A stretch of 64,000 nt of DNA. It comes from Ailurus styani (lineage: Eukaryota; Chordata; Mammalia; Carnivora; Ailuridae). Location: positions 10,267,515 to 10,331,514 of the forward strand of contig LNAC01000003.1 of assembly GCA_002007465.1 (NCBI GenBank), written 5' to 3'. This document shows, piece by piece, positions 34,626-44,540 of this stretch (position 1 is its first letter; each line of letters begins with the position of its first letter). The notes below the pieces were generated by a model. The model ran no database searches and was not told the DNA's origin. It saw nothing but the letters and a program-made list of their open reading frames with translations. Made by a program: the position numbers and the translations under genes.

Positions 34626-35302
34626 TCATAAAAACACCTGCCATGAAATCTATTATATAGTCCAACACATTATTTTATATTGCTATAGGTCAGATATCTA
34701 GAACTTATTCATCTTGCATAACTGAAACTTTATATGCATTGAACAATTCCCGATTTTCCCCTCTTCCTAGTTCTTTGCAAACACCATTCTATTCTCTGCT
34801 TCTGTGAGTTGATTATTTTAGATACTTCATATAAGTGGAATGATGCACTATTTATCTTTGTGTGACTGGTTTATATTATTACACTTAACAAAATGACCTC
34901 AACACTCATCCATGTTGTTGAATATTGCAGAATTTCCTTTTTCTTAAAGGCTGAATATTATTTCATGTTATATATGTACCACATTTTCTTTATCCATTTT
35001 TTTTGTCAATGAACATTTAAATTGTTTCTACCTGCTTGCTGTTGTGAATAATACTGCAATGAACATGGGAGTCCTAATATCTCTTGAAGATCCTGATTTC
35101 AATCCTTTGGATAAATATCAAGAGATGGATTACTAGATCATATGGTAGTTCTGTTTTTAATTTTTTGAGGAAAGTGTATTCCATGGTGGTTGCACTGTGT
35201 TGTACTGTCACCAATAGTGTGCAATGGTTCTACTTTCTCCACATCCTTGTCAACATTTGTTGTCTTTATTTTCAAGATTATAGGCATCCTGATAGGTGAT
35301 TT
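34626..35302 (-). mobile_element. Old L1 fragment: ORF2 end and 3' UTR
   Basis: Reverse-complement L1. 'ggctgaatattatttcatgttatatatgtaccacattttctttatccat' at 34947-35000 is the antisense of the conserved ORF2 3' end (AATGGATAAAGAA...GTGGTA). Sequence on the low side is 3' UTR; the high side, to 'tcctgataggtgattt', is further upstream. Frames are broken. Confidence 0.8.
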
Positions 35303-35756
35303 TGTTGACCAAAGTCCTCAATCAAATAATGGTTGAATAAGAGGATTGGTTTTTATAAGCATAAGGGAGGTATGATGGAATTCAAGAAGAAACTGAAGCC
35401 AGCAAGGCTTACAGGAACTTCACTTTGGCAAGGTTTCTATTATCCTTTCTACTTGGAATAAAGTAGATCAATTTTACTTGCAACATGCAGACTTTCAGAG
35501 ACTAATTTATTGAGATGCAAAAGCTATGAGAAGGGAACATATAGTTCCTCTACCTCCCTTTAGTTCCTTTCCATGCTTGGATCCCAAGGATAAGGCACCT
35601 ACCACAGCTAGAGGTCCATGTGCTTGTGTGCACTCTTGAAACAAGAAAAATAGATGAGATGGCATGAGGTCTTCTAAGGTCTTTGTAGGTAATAAGTTAT
35701 GCTGGTCCCACACATTTATTCTTGAGGAAAGGTGCCAAAAAAGGAAGGTTATATCT
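35303..35756. other. Intergenic stretch, nothing recognised
   Basis: No recognised repeat; a 68-codon minus-strand frame (35507-35713) is of chance length. Confidence 0.45.
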
Positions 35757-35772
35757 AAAAAGCATTGCTAGA

Positions 35773-36101
35773 TGACGTGGATGGAACTAGAGGGTATTAT
35801 GCTAAGTGAAATAAGTCAATCAGAGAAAGACAATTATTATATGATCTCTCTGATATGAGGAACTTGAGGGGCAGGGTGGGGGGTAGGGAGGGAAAAAATG
35901 AAACAAGATGGGATTGGGAAGGAGACAAACCATAAGAGACTCTTAATCTCACGAAACAAACTGAGGGTTACTGGGGGTGGGAGGGTAGGGATAGGGTGGA
36001 TGGGTTATGGACATTGGGGAGGGTTTGTGCTACAGTGAGTGCTGTGAAAGGTGTAAGCCTGATGATTCACAGACCTGTACCGCTGGGACAAATTAAAAAA
36101 A
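35773..36101 (+). mobile_element. Young carnivore L1, 5'-truncated (about 330 bp)
   Basis: Begins in the last codons of ORF2 ('acgtggatggaactagagggtattatgct ... atctctctgatatgag'), passes through a G-rich 3' UTR ('gaggggcagggtggggggta') and ends in an A tail. It is flanked by a perfect 16-bp TSD (aaaaagcattgctaga) at 35757-35772 and 36102-36117. Its 3' UTR closely matches that of the L1 at 59949. Confidence 0.93.
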
Positions 36102-36245
36102 AAAAAGCATTGCTAGAAGAATCTTATGACTATAACTAGTTCCACACCATCCTCCTCTCTTGGCATAAATCTTTACAAAAGTGATGCCTTTTCTTTGCAT
36201 CAAAAATTGGATGGTCCCCTTCTTAGGTCATTTAATCCTCAAAAC

Positions 36246-36467
36246 CAGGGGCCTATAAACTTTTTCTGAATAAAGGTAGATAGTAAATATTTTAAGTTTT
36301 GCATGACATGTGGACTTTATAGCAACTGTTCAGCTTTGCTCTTGTAACAAAAAAGCAGCACAGGCAATGTGTAAATGAATGGGTGTGGCTGTGTTCAAAT
36401 AAAACTTTAGTTACAAAAAAAGGCAGTGGACTGTATTTGGTCCATAGGTATAGTTCGCCAACCACTG
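36246..36467. mobile_element. hAT-Charlie (MER1-type) non-autonomous element
   Basis: 'caggggcctataaactttttctgaataaaggtagatagtaaatattttaag' to 'ggtccataggtatagttcgccaaccactg' follows a well-known small hAT family, including the inner 'gggtgtggctgtgttcaaataaaactttagttac'. The terminal inverted repeats are diverged and no 8-bp TSD is seen. Confidence 0.75.
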
Positions 36468-36699
36468 ATCTAACCTGTTACCTCTGTGTATGTTCTGCTT
36501 TTAATTCTGTGATAAATCCTCTGTAATTACGCATCTTTGAAAAGTGGATATCCCAAATGCCTGAGTAACGCAAGAGCTAATTAACTTTTCATGAACTCTA
36601 CCTGGTTTACTCCTACATTTGTTGCTAAAAATATTCCAAAAGGAAAAAAAATAGTACATACTATGAGGCATATCTAGAGAAGTACATGTCTTAAATTCA

Positions 36700-36900
36700 C
36701 TTCATTCTGTGACAGAGTATTAACTCAAGAAAGAGGGGGATGTGAGCAGTGGCAAATGATGCAGCAGTATCGAGAAAGATGAGAAATAAAAAAGGCCATT
36801 GAGTTTGGCAATTAGGGGGTTATTGGTGACCTTTAAGAAGGAGTTTCAATGGAATTATTGAGGCAGAAACTAAAATGCAAAATATTTAGGCCTGATAATG
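36700..36900 (-). repeat. Ancient L2/CR1-type LINE relic
   Basis: 'gagaaataaaaaaggccattgagtttggcaattagggggttattggtgacctttaagaaggagtttcaatggaat' follows a common ancient repeat that I associate with the minus strand of L2-type LINEs. The family name is uncertain. Confidence 0.45.
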
Positions 36901-39079
36901 GTAAGATGTAGAAGATCTTCTTATGTTAAGCAAAACTTAATTTAAAATGCACTTCTCCCAAATATCATCTTTCCTTAAATACATTTCAAAATACTTTTAA
37001 GCCAGTTTAAATAAATGTATTACTAAAATAGCCTTCTTTACAGCATATTTTTTTTCTGTGTGCAAACATTTATTGATCAAATTCCCTATGCCACACTCGA
37101 ATTTAAAGCTGTGACCTGTGATCTCAAATTGACTTCATGACAATAATGATTAGGATGGTGGGTGAGCAGCACACATTTACTGATAATCTCTCTGTAGTAA
37201 AGTCAATGACTCTTTTTCCTAAAGAGAGAATCCAGTTATATATAAAAAAAGTTTTCATTGACATACTCCCTTAATCCACTTCATTTCCTAGTCACAAATG
37301 TAAACATATTAATTTTTTAAATAATCCATGACAGAAATAATAATCATATTTAATTATTTTGTCATGACAGTTGGCATTTGCTTTTGGTCATCACAAAAAC
37401 TACTTCATGATGGAATTAAAATAAAAGGTTCTACTCTGATTTTTACTTGATTTCAGCCTGCACAAGAAGAAATTTGATTTCTAATGTAAATATGGGAATA
37501 TAAACAATTATAAAGAAAGAAACATTTGTCATGGTTTTAAATTACTTATAATAATATAAGTAATTTAATTACTTTTGTTCCAGTGGTTATGTGAATATTT
37601 GGTATTATTAAATTTAATTACTTTATCTGGAAGTTACAATCTTCTTATTTCTGCCACCCAAAATTCAAAAGTGAAAATATCCTTTTATTTTGACTTTTGA
37701 GGTGAGTTAAGAATTATTGCTTCTCTGCCTTTTCCTGCTCTTCCTGAACTCTTTACCCAACTCCCTAATCCTCCATTTTAGTTCAATAGACTAGAATGTC
37801 ACATGGTTGATAGATTCCTGTTTTCTGAGTTTTATAAGGAAATTTAATATAAATTCAATATAAGCTTCAGTTATAAATAAATGTAATATAAACTTTGGTT
37901 TTCTATGGGAAAAGAAATGATAGGCTGTAAAGATATATGATGCCAATTTTGTTCTTATTTGGAGGCATTGTAGAATATTTCGAAGGAAATAAATTACACC
38001 TGAATATTTGTTATTTGTATCCTTCTATTGTTCAATTATTTATTAAGTATCTCCAATGTAGTAAGAAACACACAAGTAACTTGTGTCTCAAAAAAAAAAA
38101 TAGTTAACAGCTTATATCATCCCATGTGTAACGCACACTTAAAGGGCAACAAATTAAAAATATATATGTAAATCAATCAAACTTATAAGTTTATTGTTAG
38201 AGGTGTAAACACATACCTATGGGAGAATAGGAGAGGAAGACTTAATTTTCTCAGACAATGTTATAAAATTTTAATATCTATATTTATCTATATTATCCCA
38301 AAAGCAAACATGAAGTTTCAAGATCAAAAACAGACTATTTCTCTAGACCCCAATCCCCCATCTGATGCAAAGAAATGAGAACCGGCTGGTTATGCTTGTG
38401 TGTATAAAGGGATTTATACCACAGTAGAGGACTCCAAAATAATGAATCTTGAAGTTTATATGGGAATTGGCACCCAACTTACTTGAGACAGGACAAGAAA
38501 TCCTTGCTCAAATGTTTTACATTTTGGAAATGTAATGTAAACTGGAATCTGGAATGTAAGTGGATGGCTCCTGGTTTCATTTTTGTTTGAAAATAGAAGC
38601 ACTTAGCTCTGGGGAGATAAATATTTCAGAAGATCACTATCTAACCAATCATTCTTTAACTTTCCAGGCATATCCTTTAGCTCACTTTCAGTTTTCCTTG
38701 CCTAGATTACCCTAAACACAGAGAAACATAAAAGTACTTTCTTTACAGGTCTACACAATTGAGGAAATGTTCTCTTACAGAGGTGATATTGGAGTCTAGC
38801 CTAGTAGGTCTATTAGTATCCATTACGCAAAAAATGAAAGCCGTTCCTGGCAGAGGGAACAGAAACACAGCAATTGGGAGGTAAGAGAGAACACGATGGA
38901 ATTCACATCCAGTGTTTGACAGTTGCTATGTCTGGGAAATGGAAGGTGAAGAGCAATTGAGAGTTTAAGGATATTTTACCAACTTTATTTGATGGCATCA
39001 CTCATATCAGAACAACATTTATATATTATTCACATAAAAAATTTTAAGTAAAAAATGACAGCAGACTATCATCCAGGAA
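36901..39079. other. Intergenic stretch with an AT hairpin
   Basis: No gene or dated repeat. A perfect inverted repeat with 14-bp arms (37537-37550 and 37555-37568) and a 4-base loop lies in it. Confidence 0.5.
37537..37568. other. Perfect 14-bp-arm AT hairpin
   Basis: ttaaattacttata, loop ataa, tataagtaatttaa. All positions pair. In DNA this AT-rich such inverted repeats arise by chance more easily than elsewhere. Confidence 0.75.
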
Positions 39080-39640
39080 ACATGTCATTCTGTCAGGTGT
39101 TTAGCTGAAGAGCAACATCTCACATCATGAGAATTTGAATGCTATACCTAGAAATTTGGACTTAATTCTATAGGTATGGAGATCTCCTACAATTTTCAAG
39201 GAGAATGATGGAGACATACACAAGTTTTAGAAAGATTACTCTGACATAAAAGATAGGAATGAATGAAGATCAGGGAATTGGAAGGGAGGGAATAAATTTG
39301 GAATTTCAGTGATTGACCAGATTATTCAAATGGTAGCAGAAGGAAAGCAGAGAAGGGCAAACACCAAGAGATATTAGCTGGTTAAAATCAGCAGGCCTTA
39401 CTGAGTCATAGGATATATGAATTACAGGAGCGTGGGAGTAAGGATGAGTCCTGAATTTCCCATTTGGGTAGTTGGATAGATGAAGGTGCCATTAACTCAG
39501 GAAGGAAATATAGACATTTTGGTTTTGGTGTTGAGGGAAGAAGATAATGGATTTATTTTTAGATCTTAAATTTGAGGTTTCTATAAAATACTTTAATAGA
39601 AAGAAAGGTTTAGTTGTACCTTGAAAAAATGTGCATAAAA
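39080..39640 (-). repeat. Ancient L2/CR1-type LINE relic, low certainty
   Basis: 'ttggacttaattctataggtatgg', 'ttttagaaagattactctgac' and 'agacattttggttttggtgttgaggg' resemble the minus strand of an ancient LINE-like repeat also suspected at 23.4 and 42.2 kb. Confidence 0.4.
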
Positions 39641-40250
39641 GAGTCATAATTTAGACATGCATTCTTTTATGGAGATGAGAGGGAGAGGGGGAAATAAAGA
39701 TATCAAAGAACACAGCTATGTGTCACATAATACTTAAGATCTGGAGTTGGCATCAGTTTAGCAGTTTAACAATGTCAAGTTCAATGTTTCTTGGTTTTCT
39801 AACCCATTCTCTCATATTTGCTACCTCATGGTCATAAAATGAATGTTGAAGTTCCAAATATCACATATACTTTCATAACAGAGAAGAAGATAAGGAGTTG
39901 TACCAGTTTCATCTGTCTCCTTGTATCAACAAACTAAAATCTTCAGAATTCTGTTTTCCACTATGTCTCATGGGGCCAAAGCCATTAAATAGCAACACAT
40001 ACTTGTGAATGGAACTGGAAAATAGGAATTTAACTGCCTGGATTAATGTCCCCCAAAATAAGGATTATGACTACATGAAGAAGTAGTGAGAGGGTATTGA
40101 CTAGCGACTTCAGTGTCTGATGCAGGAGATTTGAATAAAGAAAGTGAGGTCAGCCACATTAGATGCTGTAGTGTAGTGTTGACTGCATCAATTCTGGAGT
40201 TTCCACAAATGAAATAATTGGTTTACAGATTAATTGTGTTTAGAATAAAG
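39641..40250. other. Intergenic stretch, nothing recognised
   Basis: No recognised feature. Confidence 0.5.
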
Positions 40251-40252
40251 TA
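40251..40252. repeat. Left TA target duplication of Tigger1
   Basis: TA directly outside the left terminal repeat, matched by TA at 41721-41722. Confidence 0.7.
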
Positions 40253-40906
40253 TAGGCATACCTTGTTTTATGGCACTTTGCTATATTGCATTTGGCAGAT
40301 AATTGTGATTTTTACAGGTTGAGGGTTTTGGCAGCTGTGTGACTAGCAAGCCTCTTGGCACCATTTTTCTGACAACATTTGCTCACTTTGTGTCTCTGTG
40401 TGACATTTTGTTAATTCTCACAATATTTCAAATTTTTATGTAATTATTACGTTTGTTATGGTGATCTGTAACCAGTGATCATTGATTAAAAAAAGAAGAA
40501 AAAAATATTGGCAATGCACCCAGTCACCTGAGAGTGCTCGTGGAGGCATACAGTGAACTGAACATTGTTTCAGACATGCTAACACAGCCTCTGTTCTGCA
40601 GCTGGATCAAGGATCAGAGAGTCATTTTGATTTTCAAGACTTGTTATTTAAGAAAACATTTCATTAACTATGGTGGTTATATAGGTGGTTATAATAGGTT
40701 ATATAATTATATATAACTATAGGTGGTTCATCTTCTGATAGATCTTGGCAAAGTAAATTGAAAACCTTCTAGGAATGATTCACCACTCTAGATGTCATTA
40801 AGAACATTCAGGATTCATGGGAAGAGAGTAAAATATCAACATGAGCAGGAGTTTGGATGAATTTGATTCCAATGTTTGTGGATGACTTTGGAAGTTCAAG
40901 ACTTCT

Positions 40907-41092
40907 GTGGAGGATGTAACTGCTGATGTGGTAGAAATAACAAGAGAACTAGAATTAGAAGTGGAGCCCAAAGATGTGACAGAATTAGGGCATTCTTATG
41001 ATAAAATTTTAACAGATGAGAAGTTGCTTCTTATGGATGAGCAAAGAAAGTTTTTCTTGAAATGGAATCTAATCCTGGTGAAGATGCTGTAA
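40907..41092 (+). pseudogene. Tigger1 transposase C-terminal remnant
   Basis: The open piece contains [30 protein letters not shown] and LLLMDEQRK, which match the C-terminal part of Tigger1 transposase as I know it. The DNA-binding HTH/CENPB region and the DDE catalytic core are not present upstream, because of the internal deletion. The frame then shifts: the continuation to the serine/proline-rich tail is in other frames. It is a dead relic. Confidence 0.8.
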
Positions 41093-41337
41093 AGGTTATT
41101 GAAATAACAAATGTTCTAGACTATTATATAAACTTAGTTGACTTGCTCATGTAAGAGTCAATTAACGCAGAAATTTCATTGAGTCTTACATTAAGAAACT
41201 TCCACAGACATCTCAACCGTCAGCAACCACCCCCTGAGCAGCCATCAACACTGAGGCAAGACTCTCTACCAGCAAGAATATAATGATTCACTGAAAGCTC
41301 AGATGTAGTTAGTATTTTTTAGCAATAAAGTATTTTT

Positions 41338-41511
41338 TTAAAGATTTTATTTATTTTTTTGGCAGAGAGAGAGATCACAAGTAGGCAGAGAGGCAGACAG
41401 AGGGAGAGGAGGAAGCAGGCAAGCCCGATGTGGGGCTCCATCCCAGGACCCTGAGATCATGATCTGAGCTGAAGGCAGAGGCTTTAACCCACTGAGCCAC
41501 CCAGGCACCCC
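41338..41511 (-). mobile_element. Can-SINE, mustelid-type, inserted into Tigger1
   Basis: Minus-strand SINE with 'aagattttatttatt' at the low end, 'acaagtaggcagagaggcag' inside and 'gagccacccaggcacccc' at the high end. It lacks a short stretch after 'gaggaagcaggc' found in other copies. TSD 14 bp with one mismatch (41324-41337 aataaagtattttt; 41512-41525 agtaaagtattttt). The Tigger1 right half resumes directly after it. Confidence 0.95.
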
Positions 41512-41722
41512 AGTAAAGTATTTTTAAATTAAGGTATCACACTGCTTTTGTAAATTTTTAGACCTAATGGTATTACACACCAAATGGACTATAATATAGT
41601 GTTAAACATACTTTTATATGCACTGGGAAACCAAAAAATTCATTTGAGTCACTTCAGTGTGACACTCACATTATTGTGGTGGTCTAGAACTGGACCTGCA
41701 ATATCTTTGAGGTATGCCTATA

Positions 41723-42179
41723 TATTTGTGAGACTAAAGGTATTACTAATTAGTAAAAAATCTTCATATTGGAAGGGAACTACTATCTTAAATGACATAA
41801 TAACCAGCAGAGGCCATACTGTCTATTGGATGGTGGGACTTGCTGAGCCTCTTGCTGAGCCAATGGAAGTACAGCCAAACCAGAACCATCACTTCCTTCT
41901 GGCAAAAGTTCTTCTGAGGACATGGTATAGCAAAGCCAAAAAAGGGAGGGCTATACACAGTTTTAGAGGCAGGGTTATGAGGTTGAAGAAAACAAGTGAG
42001 GATAAAAGCAGAGAGATCTGGTTAATTCAAGAAAATGGTAGAGGCTGCCTATCTTCCTAAATCTCTTATTGTTGTTATATTCTGAGAAGAGGTAGACTTA
42101 GTTAAGAAAGAAAGGAAAGACATTATTTTTATCAGTAGTAATGTTTTGGCCAATTTCCAAGTTCATTAATACTTGAATC
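41723..42179. other. Intergenic stretch, nothing recognised
   Basis: The 158-codon frame 41584-42060 begins in the Tigger1 right end and runs through here; no motif, not called. Confidence 0.5.
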
Positions 42180-42560
42180 TACTAAAAACTAGCTTTTGAA
42201 TTTGGCTAACAGAATGCCTTGGGTGATAATAAGCCAGAGTTTTGGAGACAGGTCAGAATAGATCTGTTGAGAAATTGAGATTGCTCTTTAAGATCTTGGC
42301 TTGATGAGAAAAGGAATCCTAGACAGGGGGTGATGAAATGTTGAAGAGTAATTTATTTTTTTTTTTGATGGGAGCACTTGATCATGTTTATAGACTTAGG
42401 AGAGCTTAGAGAAATAGATTACGGATCTGAGAGAGAAGACATAGATGACAGAGCGGAAGGTATGTCCATCCTTAAGTAGGTGATGTGATAGAAAATGACA
42501 GAAATGAGCAGCAGTAAGGTGGTTCATTAGATGCTAGCACCTTTAGTTCACTTATTCTGT
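42180..42560 (-). repeat. Ancient L2/CR1-type LINE relic, low certainty
   Basis: 'gggagcacttgatcatgtttatagacttaggagagcttagagaaatagattacgg' and 'ccttaagtaggtgatgtgatag' resemble the minus strand of an ancient LINE-like repeat. A T11 run lies at 42357-42367. Confidence 0.35.
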
Positions 42561-42959
42561 TGTCTTTCAATAATCTTTTACTCTTCATTTTTTCGTATTG
42601 GGCTTTCAAAATTATAGAAATGACAATTGGTTTTAAGATTGTGACTGGTCAGCTGGAAACTTAAGATTTACATTACTGCTCTCATTGCTTCTCCAAGTTT
42701 GGTTACTTTATCTGTGTTTTAGAATTGTCTGTAGCTTAAAATACCTGCCCTTAGACAGATAACCATAGGGAAAGGCGACTAGGCTCATTAGCTAAAAATT
42801 AAAATTAAGAAACAATGAGGTATGGTTTCTTACATATCAGTCTTGATCACCTATTACGTAGGAGGCACTGTGAGAGAAGGGCAGAGGGCAATGGAGTGAG
42901 AAGGCTGGAGGGACACCTGGCACAGATACATGGGGGTAATCACAGGTGATGGGCAATAG

Positions 42960-43352
42960 CCCGTGTCCATCAGCACCGTCCTTCTTCTCACCTGTCAGTC
43001 TTGAAACACTTTTCTCTGTCTGGAATTTTGCTATTCCTCGTTTCTGGACACCTTGAAAAATCCTATTGATTTGTATTAGATTTTACTTAGAAATTTCTTC
43101 TTCCAGGTACCCATGTTTTATTTCTCCAAACAATGCCCTGGCTTCCACCCCTTTCCAGCATAGTGCGTTGTTCATATCTCTATTACTGCATTAATTACAG
43201 TGTTCTGATTATTTGTTAATCTCTGTATTTCCTCCAAGGCTTCTAGAGAATGGGAAATTTGCTCTATTAACTTTTGTACTTAACAATGTTTACCCCACTT
43301 CTTAGAATAAAAGAGGCTCTCATTAATACTTGCTGATTGACTGTATGAATGA
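42960..43352 (+). repeat. L2 LINE 3'-end relic
   Basis: 'ttttctctgtctggaattttgctattcctcgtttctgg', 'tctgtatttcctccaaggcttctagagaatggg' and 'aataaaagaggctctcattaatacttgctgattgactgtatgaatg' follow the L2 3' region in order on the plus strand. The longest L2 piece in the window. Confidence 0.7.
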
Positions 43353-44341
43353 ACAAGAAACACTTCTATTTTTGCCTCATAACCTAATCATTCTAATAAA
43401 ATTTTTTGATTGCTGCATGATAATGATTTATAGGAAGAACTGTAAGCATGACTCTAAATTAAGTTTTTGGCCCTATAACATGAGCTACAAACATTCAAAT
43501 CCAATATGCATCAAAATGAAGCATTTTTCCATTTTATATTGTTTTTGTTATTTTTGGTAGGAACTTCTATAAGGGTTAAAGTAAAAATGAAATAGTGTAT
43601 TGTCCTATTAGTCTGGAATGTGTGAACACCACTGAAGGAGAATTGTACCATGATGTGAGGTTCAAGAGGAAATAGGAGAGGAAGGAGAAAATGCAAAGGC
43701 AAGTCAAAAATCTAAGAGCTAAGTTATGGTAATGTGAAAAAAGAATCTCAAGTGCCTGACTATGCTTGGGATCGGGCTCCATTTCCCCTCCAGATTTAAG
43801 TTCCTAAAAGATCCTCTGTCCCCTTATGTAAAGCAAATCAACAGACAAAAACCTTACTTGGGCTGGAATGGATGGCTCCCTGTGACTTCTGGCTGCTCTT
43901 CTTACCAGCATTCTTTCAGTAAAGGAAATCTTCTAGGGTGCTCTGACCCAGGCCCCGATCTTGTACTTACATGATGGCATTAACGCCATCTTGAAAGGTT
44001 ATAAAATTGCTCCCTCACCACAGAACTCTTTTTTTTTCCTTTCTTTCCCTCACTCCCCTTCTTCTTTTTTTTTTTCCTCCCTTCTTCTTTTTTTAATACT
44101 AGAAAAGTTAACTTAGGTATGCTTTCCAGTTTTTAAAGTGACTTTTCCACATTAAACATCTGGTTTGGCACTTTTTTGAAGTGTTTTTTGAAACACTGTC
44201 CACAGGATACTCCTAAAACTGATAATTTTTCTCAGATTCACAAGGAAAAGAAGTCTATTAAAAGTTCTGAAGACTCTAAGATAATAAAACCTAATAAACC
44301 GTTCAATACAGACAGTTTATAAGTAAGTTTTCTTTTAAAAA
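43353..44341. other. Intergenic stretch with T/C-rich tract
   Basis: No gene seen. A pyrimidine-rich tract (tttttttttcctttctttccc ... cccttcttctttttttaat style) runs 44027-44095. Confidence 0.5.
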
Positions 44342-44353
44342 CTGACATTTTCC

Positions 44354-44528
44354 TAGGTGCCTGGGTGACTCAGTCAGTGAAGCATCCGACTCTTGACTTC
44401 TGCTCAGGTCATGATCTCAGGGTTGTGAGATCGAGCCCTGTGTCGGGCTCTATGTTGGGTGTGGAGCCTGCTTATGATTCTCTCTCTCCCTTGCCCCCCC
44501 CCAAACAAAACGAAACAAAACAAAAACC
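44354..44528 (+). mobile_element. Can-SINE
   Basis: Plus-strand copy ('taggtgcctgggtgactcag' head, 'ggtcatgatctcagggttgtg' B-box region) ending in CA/AAAC-rich tail. Perfect 12-bp TSD ctgacattttcc at 44342-44353 and 44529-44540. Confidence 0.93.
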
Positions 44529-44540
44529 CTGACATTTTCC

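Larger units (their letters stand above)
40253..41720 (+). mobile_element. Tigger1 (pogo-type DNA transposon), internally deleted
   Basis: Terminal inverted repeats are clear: left taggcataccttgttttatgg, right ending in gaggtatgccta, with TA on both sides (40251-40252 and 41721-41722), the pogo/Tc1-mariner target duplication. The left interior ('aggttgagggttttggcagctgtgtgactagcaagcc ... tttgctcactttgtgtctctgtgtgacattttg') and right interior ('ttatatgcactgggaaaccaaaaaattc') agree with Tigger1. Without the SINE it is about 1.28 kb, roughly half the usual 2.4 kb, so the middle, with most of the transposase gene, is missing. It cannot move. Confidence 0.9.

Noticed and set aside
41584..42060. 158-codon plus-strand open frame
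   Set aside because: The longest frame in the window, but it starts in the Tigger1 right end (non-coding in the transposon) and reads into unrelated sequence.
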